Source: Carnegiea gigantea (taxonomy: Eukaryota > Streptophyta > Magnoliopsida > Caryophyllales > Cactaceae). From it: DNA of 64,000 nucleotides. The translations under genes were made by a program, and so were the position numbers. The stretch lies in contig JAKOGI010000346.1 in the NCBI GenBank assembly GCA_029747015.1, positions 168,501 to 232,500 of the forward strand. Direction: 5' to 3'. Within the stretch, counting starts at the first letter, position 1; each line of letters opens with the position of its first letter. A model generated the notes under the pieces. That model saw only the letters and a program-made list of their open reading frames with translations, ran no database searches and was not told where the DNA came from. Positions 44,124-54,130 of this stretch are shown here, piece by piece.

Positions 44124-44384
44124 TTAACATCCAAGGTCATACACATATTTCGTAATTTTGTTGGTCTTAAACTGGTGACCGTTACCAAATATCATTACTC
44201 TTCGCACCCCAAAGCGAGTGATGACGGAGCTTACTACCAACTTCGAGATGGCTAGGTGCTGGAGTAGGGGTTCCTCTTGAACCAGGCTGGCTATCCTAGG
44301 CAGGCAAGATAAATATGCTTTCAACAATTGGAACGCATCATCCACCTCTTGATTCCACTCAAAATGTGCGCGCTTTCTAACCAC
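44124..44384 (-). pseudogene. In-frame RNase H/integrase deletion junction
   Basis: One open frame begins with the start of gypsy RNase H (FEWNQEVDDAFQLLKAYLS, then EEPLLQHLAISKLVVSSV). It passes directly into the integrase core (ITRFGVRRVMIFGNGHQFKT). Most of RNase H and the integrase zinc finger and first catalytic Asp are missing. The join keeps frame. In the integrase half FGNGHQF replaces the usual Asp-Asn-Gly context, so the second catalytic Asp is also lost. The product could have neither activity. Confidence 0.75.
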
Positions 44385-44570
44385 CCGAAAGAAGGGCTGA
44401 CACTTATCAGCTTATTTGGACATGAAACGGCCGAGGGCAGTAATACACCCAGTCAAGCATTGGACCTCTTTAACATTCTGCAAGGGCTTCATATCAAGGA
44501 TAGTCTGTACCTTATACGGGCTTCCCTCTATTTCCCAGATACTAATCATGAATCTGAAGAATTTTCCTGA

Positions 44571-44996
44571 CTAAACTCCAAAGACACATTTAGGGTTATG
44601 TTTCATGTTGTATTGGCAAAGGATTTGGAACATCTCTTGTAAATATACGGGTTGCCTGCCATCCTGGACACTTTTAGTGATTATGTCATCCACGTATACT
44701 TCTACATTCGTCCTAGTGAGGGGCTCGAAGACTTTGTTTACAAGCCTTTGATAGGTAACTATAGCATTTTTCAATCCGAAAGGCATAACCTTATAATAAT
44801 ACAACCCTCGTACGATTATGAAGGTCATCGTCTCTTGGTCCTCCTGATGGAGTAGAATTTTGTGATGCCTTAAGAAGGCGTCTATAAAAGTCAGCATGGC
44901 ATGCACCGCGGTGGCGTCCACCAACCTATCAATTTTCAGCAGAGGATAACTGTATTTGGGAGACGCCTTATTCAAATGTGTGAAATCCACACACAT
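44571..44996 (-). pseudogene. Tat reverse transcriptase core
   Basis: 142-codon open stretch with CVDFTHLNKASPKYSYPL, VMPFGLKNAIVTYQRLVNK and VEVYVDDIITKS. The YVDD catalytic loop is intact, but FIDAFLRHHKILLH replaces the usual Asp-Ala-Tyr-Ser-Gly segment, and upstream parts are broken near 45,000-45,180. It copies RNA to DNA in intact elements. The protease remnant is upstream (45,254-45,760). Confidence 0.85.
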
Positions 44997-45253
44997 TCAC
45001 CAGGAACCATTGGGTTTTTTTTTTACTAAAATCACATTAGAAGTCCACTTGGAGTACTGGCATCTTGGATGAAGCCTTTGCCTAAAAGCTTCTACACCTC
45101 CACTATCCCAGCCACGCTGCGCTTCATTCCCATATGTCTCTTCCTTTGTTCCATTGGCTGATAGATAGGGTCTACATTCAGGTGTTGCTCCATGGCTGAT
45201 GGCTCTATGCTAGGCATCTCCTTTGACCCGAAGGTAAAGACATCCTTATACTC

Positions 45254-45760
45254 CTATAGGAGACTAATGAGTGTGCGACGGGTCTGCTCGACCGTTTCTC
45301 TACCCACTCGGCCCATGCAGTCTGGGCGCTCTTCCTCCAGCAACACGATTTTTATGTCATATACTGTTTCTAGCTGCTGATGCTCTGGGTCCACCGAGGC
45401 AATGGAGCAGAGAACCAAGGCCTCATACTGAATCTGCAGGAGGTGGGGGGCGATGATGGATTTGACTCTGTGTAAGGTCGGGCAGCCTAAGATGACACTG
45501 TAAATAGTGGCGATGCACAACTAAGAAATCCACTTCAAAATTCCTCAACTTGGCCTTAACACCAAACCGCAAGATGGATTATTCCTACTGGGGGCCATGG
45601 CCTATCAACCGAAACCCATGATCGGATGCACCAGGGGTGTGATCTCCCTTCCTGGATATTTGAGCTTCTTAAGGCCCAAGTGGTGATATCAGTCGAATGG
45701 AAGGTATCAATTAGGATTCTGTGCACAAGGGTGCTGGCTACCTTCAGTTCAACGACCATC
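45254..45760 (-). pseudogene. Tat protease remnant
   Basis: Minus-strand readings VASTLVHRILIDTFHSTDI (45,556-45,759) and YSVILGCPTLHRVKSIIAPH (45,254-45,520) are the two ends of a Tat retropepsin. The active site reads IDTFHSTD in place of an Asp-Ser/Thr-Gly motif, so it is probably inactive. A frame break separates the halves. Confidence 0.7.
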
Positions 45761-45959
45761 GGATCATCATGAGGAAAGCTGAAGGAGCGGCCTCCGATTG
45801 TCGAAGGATGTGGGGAATAATCAAGGGGTTCCCGTACTCAGTTCTCATAACCTGCTGGGTTCCATAAATTTGTGCCTTCATATTGTATGAAACATGCCTT
45901 CTGTGTAACCCCCGGTTATGGGGGCCACGACTTCATTTGAGCATTCTTCCTCCTACAAC

Positions 45960-47634
45960 TCCTTGTGGGACTGAATGGGGCCTTTATGAAAGGCTCCCTG
46001 ACCTGTCTTCAAGAACCTGTCTATTTGTCCTTTATCTGCAAGCTCGTGAAGGGCCTTCTTGAGTTCTTTACACTCGATGCTGGTGCACCCATTCTCTTCA
46101 TAGAACTTATAGTACTTTCACACATTGTGCGGCTTGGGAGCCTCATTTATGGGATGCGATTTTTTCAGCATAAGGTGCCCTTTAGTTTATATAAGTATGC
46201 TCTGCAGGTCCAAGGTGAAACGTGAGTCCCAAACCTCGCCCCTCTGTCTTGTTTCTGCCCGTGTCAAGTTCCTGTCTTCTGTGGCCTTGGTTTTTCAGGA
46301 GCCATCTGGTGCTTCCGCGCTTATCTCTGTAGACCATATAAAGTCGACGACCTTTTTCAGGGCATCCGCCGAGGAGGTCTACTTTTGTTTGGCCAGGAGA
46401 ATTTAAACCACCCATTCTTCAATCCATTGAGGAAAGAGGTGTATACAACATCGTAAGGTTAGGTATTAGCATGGCTTCTTGGTGAAATTACTTCACAAAC
46501 TCTAACAGCAACTCCTATGGGCCTTGCTTGATCTTAGATAAATGGATGTTGGTTCGCATTTCCTTATGACTGGCAATGAATTGGCTCACAAAAGTATTGC
46601 ACAAATCATAGAAGTAGGTAACACTTCAAGGGGCAAAATAATTAGACCAGGCATGTGCCACCCCCTTTAGGGTTGCCAAGAAGTGCCGACAATAGGCGGC
46701 ATCATCAACATCCTAGATATACATCTGGGCTTTGCAAACCCCTGGATGCTCTTTAGGTACTGTAGTCCTATCATGCAACTCCAGGTTCTGTATCTTCACT
46801 TTCCCCTGTCTTGGTGCATTGATGACCTCCACCTTGAAGGGTGCGGTGAACGGCACTGAGCGCAAATGCACGTGTGTTCGGACAATGTGATAGGAGTCCA
46901 GGGTTGTTTTCCCACCTCAACTATCAAGGACTCTGATGGTGGTGGCTAACCCTTGGTGGGCTATGCTATGAGTGTCTACTTTTGCCAAATCCTAGCTATG
47001 GAAACGGGGTTCTCGTGCCAAATGGCTGCACATGCAGTCTAAAGCCATGGCCCACTCTAGGGTTCGCTCTCTCCCATGAGCCTCCCCCGAGGCCACGAGG
47101 ACTACTCCTACTCCTCAAACCAAGTTGTCCGTCGAGAATGGGCTGTATTCGATGTGGAGGCTATTTTGGACATTGCTACCACCCCTTGAACCCTGTGAAG
47201 GGCCCGTTGGGCCCAGATGATCTGCCCTGCATCCACTCCCATCGCGCAACCTCTATGTTTAGTAAGTGCTTACTCGCTAGCCGAAGGCCGAGCGGAGCCC
47301 CTCACCTCTTCAACCAAAATGGGTTCCATCACGAAGAGGGTTTGCACCCCCTTGTAGGGTCATAGTCAAACACCGTCATGGAACTCATAGCTTCTATGAT
47401 TTTCTTCACCTGCTTGTCCACTTACTGTAGTAAGGTATCTGTCATGGTGGTCATGAAATTCTTCAAGGTATCGACTGTGACGTACGCTTCCCATTCAGGT
47501 GGTCGTTCTCCAACACAGCTTGGGGTTGCCCGAGAACTCTCATATGCGTTATGTACCTCATGTGCCTCAGGCACATCGACCATGGGATTCTTGTCTCTCT
47601 TGGACTGAGCTCGAGTAGCATCACTTACTACCAT
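45960..47634 (-). pseudogene. Tat gag, heavily broken
   Basis: It begins near ATG 47,634 (MVVSDATRAQSKRDKNPMV), with RPPEWEAYVTVDTLKNFMTT further on. Capsid-type phrases appear near 46,540-46,570 (ASHKEMRTNIHLSKIKQG) and the pre-protease phrase ECKELKKALHELADKGQ near 46,030-46,080. Stops and frameshifts throughout. No intact CCHC knuckle was seen. Confidence 0.65.
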
Positions 47635-47647
47635 CGGCCACTGCTCC

Positions 47648-47665
47648 TCCCCACAAACGGCACCA
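47648..47665 (-). other. Tat primer binding site
   Basis: The minus strand reads TGGTGCCGTTTGTGGGGA, close to the TGGCGCCGTCTGTGGGGA form common in Tat-lineage elements, with two CpG-type changes. Confidence 0.8.
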
Positions 47666-47673
47666 ATCTATTT

Positions 47674-48083
47674 TGGTTAGAGAGTATTCTTCAAGTACGA
47701 TGTAGCGAAGAACGGGTTTATGTGACAGCGAATCAACTTGGGCTTGGACTTCACGCTTGCTCCATTTAATCCTGCAAAAAGGCCCAACTCGGATATTGGA
47801 TCTGAAGAACACCCCTCTGATGCCCGAGTCAGCAAGCGTGCCTGGAAAGGTGACTAAGCTTCTAAAGCATGAAGTTCAAATCTTTCTGGGGAAAATGTGT
47901 GGCCTTTTTGGGGAAGGAAAATTTCAGGTTCCTAAGATGTTAGAGTGCAACTTTCTCACATAGGTCGCTTACCTTTTTCAGATCTTGCAGGTGTGTATTC
48001 ACTGGGGCCATGACGACGCGTTACTATGTAATTTCCATATAAATTTCTCCCTTAATGGGCCCGGGAAAGAATTTGTATTAGTT
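47674..48083 (-). repeat. Tat 5' LTR (right copy)
   Basis: Partner of 37,660-38,075. The left boundary on the plus strand is near TGGTTAGAGAGTATTC; the outer edge is blurred after CCCGGGAAAG (about 48,070). Confidence 0.75.
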
Positions 48084-48816
48084 TAATTGTGTTATTTGTT
48101 TTGTAATTCGATAATTAGTTACTTACGCTATTTATTTATACTATTAACTTGTCAGTGTCACTTGTTACATGAAAATTGAGTAGTGTATGTTCGTATGGAA
48201 TGTAATTTAACTAAATATTAGACACTAGAAATTCTTAAGATTTATTTGATCACTATTGCCCTATTCTCTTTAACTTATTTTTATTATTTTTAGTAACAAA
48301 GAGTTGAGTACAATTCTATAGCTTAGTTTTGTTTAGAAAATAAGTTCAATTCAACGCGAACAAGTTTCATCCAGTTCAATTCAATTAATCGAAAATAAGT
48401 ACAGTGAAGTTTAATTCAGTTCAGCTTAGTTACATTTAACGAAATTAAGTTTACAATTAAATAAAATTAAGCAAAAATAAGTTCACTTCAATTTAGATAA
48501 ACTTAGTTAAAGTAAGTTAGAAAAAATAGGGCTTATGTAGCTCAAATATTATGCATAATTTTTTTTAAAGGGCTCAACATATCAAGAATGTTGTCACGCT
48601 TATATAAGATATTCTAGGTCAAGCACTCGAGTTACCAAGCAATTTTGAGTAAGTACAAGCGATTAAGCAAGATGGAAATATTTTCGAAATTAAAATTGGG
48701 AGAAAAGTACTTAAACTCTCCAGACTTTAAAATACATCACAAAAATTACTGAATTTTAGTTTTAACCTTTAGGCTCATACTACCACAATATTTCCACATC
48801 AGCTATAAGACATTTT
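48084..48816. other. AT-rich; short-word repeats at 48,290-48,545
   Basis: No gene. Between about 48,290 and 48,545 there are many variants of AAGTTCAATTCAGTTCAG and TTAAGTAAAA, as seen inside some plant MITEs. Ends were not defined. Confidence 0.35.
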
Positions 48817-49462
48817 GAGTGTGTTTGGTTGGCTAAAAATCATTTTTCCGAAAAATAATTTTCCTATTTTATGCCGTTTGGTAAAAGGCGGAGGGAAAAT
48901 TTTTTTTTGGAGGGCAATTATTTTACCCATCCAAAGGAAAAATATTTTCCCTTTCAAAATCACATAAGTTGATTTTTAGGGGTGGGAGAACAAGGTCGAC
49001 TCATGGTTAATGTAGTCTTTAGGGCCTTTGACTTGGCTAGTTTCTCTGTCTGACCTGCTGTTATGTCACTCTTCCTATGTTGTCTTCCGACAGCCCTTGG
49101 TATTTTTATTTTTTTGGGAAAGTAAACTTAGCCCTTGCTACTGTTAATGATTGTTTCTTCATTAACTCACACATTACTTAATAATATTGTAGATTTTACT
49201 AAATACTCCTATAATCTTCAATAACTCATACATTATCTAATTTCATGTTTAGATATTAGTGGATATTTCTGTTCATCACTAATATCGAAAGTGTTCATAA
49301 ATGAATTTATTGAAGGTGTTCATAAATTAATCTCTGCTGGAAATTAATTTTCTTTGTACCAAACAATGAAAAATGTGGGTGGAAATTTCATTTTCTTGAA
49401 AAACCAATTTACATGAAAAATGATTTTTTGAGAAAATGGTTTTGGTCCCAACCAAACACGCC
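48817..49462. mobile_element. Inverted-repeat (MITE-like) element, 646 bp
   Basis: It starts GAGTGTGTTTGGTTGG and ends, as reverse complement, GGCGTGTTTGGTTGG. Both arms continue into A/T-rich AAAATCATTTTTC-type sequence. The interior has no ORF. No clear target duplication was found, so the superfamily is open (hAT is possible). Confidence 0.65.
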
Positions 49463-49513
49463 ATAATACTTTTTCTTTTTGAGTAAGGAAAATGTTGATT
49501 AAGTCTTCATATT

Positions 49514-49792
49514 GAGGCTCTATTCTTTTTGTTGGTAAATCTTAATTTATCAACTTCAACCAATTTCAACCCTCTTCAGCCCACTTCACCAACTTTAACC
49601 CAAAAAAAATATCCACTTCAACCCACTTTCCACTATTTCAACCAACTTCTATCCATCATATAAAAAAAATTCAACCCACTTCAACCAACTTCAATTCACT
49701 TCAACGTACCTCAATCCACTTAAACCAAAAATACTTGCTTTAACCAATCCCAACCAACTTCACCCTTTTTCCAATGAAAAGAATCAATCTTT
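49514..49792. mobile_element. MITE-like element filled with ACTTCAACC repeats
   Basis: The ends GGCTCTATTCTTTTTGTTGG and (reverse complement) AAGATTGATTCTTTTCATTGG are imperfect inverted repeats. The interior from 49,550 to 49,770 is a degenerate tandem of a ~10-bp unit, ACTTCAACCA. Non-coding. Confidence 0.6.
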
Positions 49793-51559
49793 GAGCAACT
49801 TTAAAGGTGTCTAAAAAGGCTCATTTGCAAAACTAATCTTCTGCAGACAAACCCGCTCCCTACCCCTCCCCATCCCCCCTTCCCCCCCCCCAAAAAAAAC
49901 CATTGCATGTACTGTATGCATTGGAAAAAAAAAAAGGGATTAAATTCACAACAAACTATCCTTAATATTGTAAGTGTCATGTAATTGTTAACGAATGATG
50001 TCCCTCATTCTTTTTGAAGTAAAAAGAATAACTGACTATTCTAGATGGAAAATATCAATCGTTTCAAAAGTGTCATCCTCAAGTTTCATATAAAAAAGTC
50101 ACTTGTATGGAATTATAACGACAAAAAAGACTTTATCCTAAGCTAGTTCTAAAATCTAATCCGTTTCACTATATCTGCTATGTATAAGATTGTCTCAGTT
50201 AGGCTAAATTTTTAAATGCTCAATCCCTATTTAGCAATACTAATTTACAAACATAAATATCTAAATTACTAATATTTTAAGAGGGTCAAAATGTTGAAAC
50301 ATTAGTCTAAATTTTAAAATTATTTGACATTATTTAAGTTAGTTTTCACTAATGTGATTTGTTTTATAAATTTTAAAAAAAGAAAAAAATTGGTGATCTT
50401 AAACTCTGTGCACGATTATGACGAACCGATATACAAGTTCACAAAAGGAGTGTTGTAGGGACCAAAATGTAGTCAATATTGTTTATAATCAAGTGCTCCG
50501 TGTAGTTAACGTTGGGGTGTAATATTATTAGCGTTAAATTGTAAAATCCCAACAAGATCGTTGAAACTGCTCCATCTTTGACCATCTCATGATCCTCTTG
50601 CTTGGCCCTCGTTATTGTCCGGGTGTCTTTTTGCTTGGCCCTCGTTATTGTTCACCAGACTACTCTTGCACCCCCAGTTTCCACATTCCACTAAAGTTGT
50701 GCCTGTTTCATGTTTACTTTTCATTTCATTCATTTTATTATTTTAGTATTTAAAAATTTAACCCTTTTACTTTTTTATTTTGTTACTAAAGATTATCACA
50801 TTACATGTATGTGATCATTATAAAGCTTGATCATGTTTTATTTTTAAAATGTGGGGGTATGCTCTACAAACTATATTCAACGGGTGTTTTTAAGAAGATC
50901 TTTTATAATAAATATATTATCTATAATTTTGTTTTTCTTTGGTCGGCAAATAAAACAAAATGGCTAATAGCTTGGATGCTCTTTTAATGAACATGCAAGG
51001 TTTGCTCGTGAGCCTCCTTCACTAGAAGCCTAAAGAAGGAGTGAAAAACCTTACCGACCTTATCAGACTTCACATGAGGACTACATACAAAGCACTGTTA
51101 TAACCTTAATGAGGTTCTTTCAACTACCATTTAGAGAGACCCCCTTCCATGTCTAACCCAAAGCTACGCGTCAGTTTCTCCTTTGTTTCATCGGCTTATG
51201 ACACTTGGTTTGCTCCAATCTCTTGGTGGCAATCTTCTAATACTCATTAATGACCTTAGACTTGTACATGGGCATTTCTGGTCCATAAGGCTCAGAGTAC
51301 TCACATGTGGTAGCACGATCTGAAATCCCATCGCTGGATTCGAAGAGTTCCTGCAAAGACTCAGCCCTGGTTCCTTTGTTTGCACTTGTAAAGAGGCTCC
51401 CTTTGGGACATATCTTGGATTGCACTAGGTGTGCTACAGAATCAACTGATGATTTTGTGGATAGTAATTCTGCTTTTGAACCTAGTTGGCATCGTCCACA
51501 TTTATTTTCATACTTCGAGTATTGGTAATCTTTGGCATTTCTTATAAGCTAGGCGAATT
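49793..51559. other. No recognised gene; one small direct repeat
   Basis: AT-rich. Homopolymer patches occur at 49,865-49,945. A 33-bp-period direct repeat of CTTGGCCCTCGTTATTG starts at 50,601 and 50,634. Open stretches at 51,188-51,528 on both strands have no recognisable domain. Confidence 0.4.
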
Positions 51560-52120
51560 TGTTAGAAATTAATAATCTAGAACATCTTCATGTAATAGGT
51601 TTTTAAAATCTTCCATAATATTCTAGTAACTTCTAGAGTAGCATGGAACATTTTGGAACATTCTAGAATCTTCCAAAACGCTTCACGACCTTCCCAAAAG
51701 TTGTAGAAGTTTTCGGATGATCTTATAACGCTCTTGGTTAAAGTAAAACCTTCTAGAACAAATCTAACATGCTCCGTATTAATATATTATCCGACAGTTG
51801 CAAATATTTAAGGGCATCCAGATACTTCTAGGAGAATATCCTAGATAATTATAACATAATATTTAGATATTCAAAAGATATTAAGATGGAGGTTTGTAAA
51901 AACTTAATGATAGCCATATGATCAAATCAATCTCCACCATTCATTGACAAGGTCGATGGCTATATATACCCCCAATGAGGGCTTATTTGTATGAACAATC
52001 AATACCATCAAATCAAGCATTCAGTAATCAAAATCATCCATTCAACCAAACCATTCCTATCTCTCCCTCCTTCTAATTTAATTCGTATATTATGTTCTCC
52101 CACCATAACTACAAGCCACT
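51560..52120 (+). repeat. 5' LTR of the short element
   Basis: Matches 53,564-54,130 with moderate divergence. The shared series includes CTTCTAGAAC, AAGATGGAGG, ATGATCAAATCA/AGGATCAAATCA, ACAATCAA, CCATCAAA and TCAAGCATT. The right boundary is uncertain and may extend to about 52,200. Confidence 0.65.
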
Positions 52121-52759
52121 CATATCTGACGTTCTTGGGCCATACTAATCAAGTCAACCATCTGCTACCCATTTAAAATTAAGTCAAGCATATTCTAGCC
52201 ATTTTGGCTAAATCCCAAATTAATCCAAGCCACCATAAGCCATCTCCAGGCAATCCAATTCATTTTGAGCAATTTGCTACAAGCGGATCAATTATCAATC
52301 CAAGCAAATTGAAACTTAACTTTCCAAGCATTCACTAGAGTACGATCTTGGCATGGTGCGGAGAAAATAGCAAAGGTAAAATCGTCGAATACTTTGATTT
52401 TACAAGTAAATTGTAGGAGAGATTAAGAGGTAAGTTATTCATACGAATGATATGTTTGATTGAAGATTATAAGTTAACCTTTCAAAACTATGTGTTTTGG
52501 AAAGTCAAGACACATGAACTTATAAAAGCATGTGGTTTGCTTGGCGTGCTTGATGATTTGGGAGCTTGTTGGACATTTAAAGTCACCACATGAGATTTAG
52601 GAGGAATTGGACGAGGTATGTTCTAAGTATAAAGATTAAAAAAAATTAAATAATGAATTATGATATATTATCCCTTGGGTTAAAGCAGAAGATTTTAAAT
52701 GTCAAATGTATTTAAAGAAAGTATCTCTAGAGGGGGGAGTGATTAGTCAAGGTAGGGGA

Positions 52760-53240
52760 TAAAGAATATTATAATGAGAAGGTATTTTACTCCAATTATG
52801 AAAACACCCAAGGAATGCGTGTATCTAACATGGTTTACCATGAAGAAATTGTTACCATTGACATGGCTATGGATACTAAAGGATTAATAGATGTTAAAAA
52901 ATTAGAAAATATTCAAACTTCCATTCAGCAAGAGACTCGTTCATGGGATGAAGAAGCCCTTCATATCACCAATCAGCCGACAGGATCTCTATCACCTCAA
53001 GAAGACATTGGAGATTCCTTCACGTATATACAAACGGCAACTCCCCTGGTCAAAGAAAATTTTTTTTGAAGATAATCCCAAGCCTTTGCACCTAGTTGAA
53101 GAAGATATTCCAAATAAGGAAGTGTTTGGCAAGAAACAAATAGGTCTCACAATAACACATAAAGAAGCATATCAAGAGATGAAGAAAATATTTGAAGTAA
53201 AGGCTCCACAAGAGGTCCAAGTTCAAGCTAACATATGAAT
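52760..53240 (+). pseudogene. Internal coding remnant of the short LTR element, unrecognised
   Basis: Two overlapping open stretches (52,815-53,069 and 52,948-53,238). The first reads VSNMVYHEEIVTIDMAMDT and DVKKLENIQTSIQQETRSW, the second NKEVFGKKQIGLTITHKEA and IFEVKAPQEVQVQANI. They are hydrophilic, with no domain I know. Coding-like reading upstream of the first Met (VFYSNYENTQG) suggests a truncated longer ORF. It may be a polyprotein remnant. Confidence 0.35.
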
Positions 53241-53563
53241 TAATATAGGATATCTTCTCAATCATGGTTATTCATTGATCCCATCAAAGATGAATGGGTC
53301 AACATGAAACAACTCTTTGATCAAATAGAATGAAATCAAGCAAAATATGATAAATATGTTCAAGGCCATAAAAGGGAGAAGAAATGAAGACAAGATTGGA
53401 AGTTATTCAATGCACATATATTCTTCAAGATCATGCTTATTTAGAAGAGATATTGTATGCTATGACACCGAGCAACAACGGTTCAAAACATGGTCACAAT
53501 GATGACGGTCTGTAAGGGCAATGCAAATTCAAAATGCAAGGATGTTTCTAGATTAATGGGGAG

Positions 53564-54130
53564 TGTTAGAAGTTAATAATCTAGAAAAATCTTAATGTCA
53601 TAAGTTACAAGAATCTTAACAATATATACAGGTATTTTCTAGATTATCATGGAACCTTCTAAAATTTTCTAAAATCTTCTAGAACATTTCAGGACCTTCT
53701 CTATAGCCGTAAAAATTTTTGAATTACTCTAGAGTATTCTAGGTTAAACTATAACCTTCTAGAACATATCTAGTATGTTTCATATTGTTCTACACTTGTC
53801 AATATCTGGGAACATCTAGATGCTTCTTGAAAAATATCCTATATACTTGTAGGATGATATCTAGATATTTGAAAAGATACTAAGATGGAGGACTATAGAA
53901 ACGTAATAATAGTTGTAGGATCAAATCAGTCTTCCATCATTCATAAAGAAGGTGGAGAGCTATAAATACAGCCAAGGATGGCTCATCTATATCAACAATC
54001 AAAACCATCAAAAACAAATCAAGCATTAAGTAATAAAAATCATCCCTTCCAACAAACTACTCCTATTCTCCCTTGTTTCAATCTTAATTTATATATTCTA
54101 TTCTATGACCATAACCAAAAGCCATTCCTA
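53564..54130 (+). repeat. 3' LTR of the short element
   Basis: Begins immediately after the purine tract. The end is uncertain because similarity to the left copy fades after about 54,125. GAATT precedes the left LTR (51,555-51,559), but no adjacent matching copy was found here. Confidence 0.6.

Larger units (their letters stand above)
37660..48083 (-). mobile_element. Tat-lineage Ty3/gypsy retrotransposon, internally deleted
   Basis: About 10.4 kb on the minus strand: 5' LTR at right (47,674-about 48,083), primer site (47,648-47,665), gag, protease, RT, an RNase H/integrase fusion, the integrase C-terminus, a plus-strand (antisense) ORF region, a minisatellite, a polypurine tract and the 3' LTR at left (37,660-38,075). 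The primer site, the integrase phrase near 43,780-44,080 and an antisense ORF between pol and the 3' LTR suggest the Tat/Ogre lineage. The coding regions carry stops, so it is not autonomous. No target duplication was identified. Confidence 0.8.
51560..54130 (+). mobile_element. Short LTR retroelement of unknown family
   Basis: Two related ~560-bp direct repeats, starting TGTTAGAAATTAATAATC at 51,560 and TGTTAGAAGTTAATAATC at 53,564, flank ~1.4 kb. A purine tract TTAATGGGGAG (53,553-53,563) directly precedes the right copy, and each copy has a TATA-like box (CTATATATAC near 51,961; CTATAAATAC near 53,961). This fits 5' and 3' LTRs of a plus-strand element. The internal part holds only short open stretches. 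No primer site of standard type was recognised. Confidence 0.65.

Noticed and set aside
51188..51528. Opposing open frames on both strands considered as a host gene exon
   Set aside because: No domain was recognised in either direction and no splice context links them to anything.
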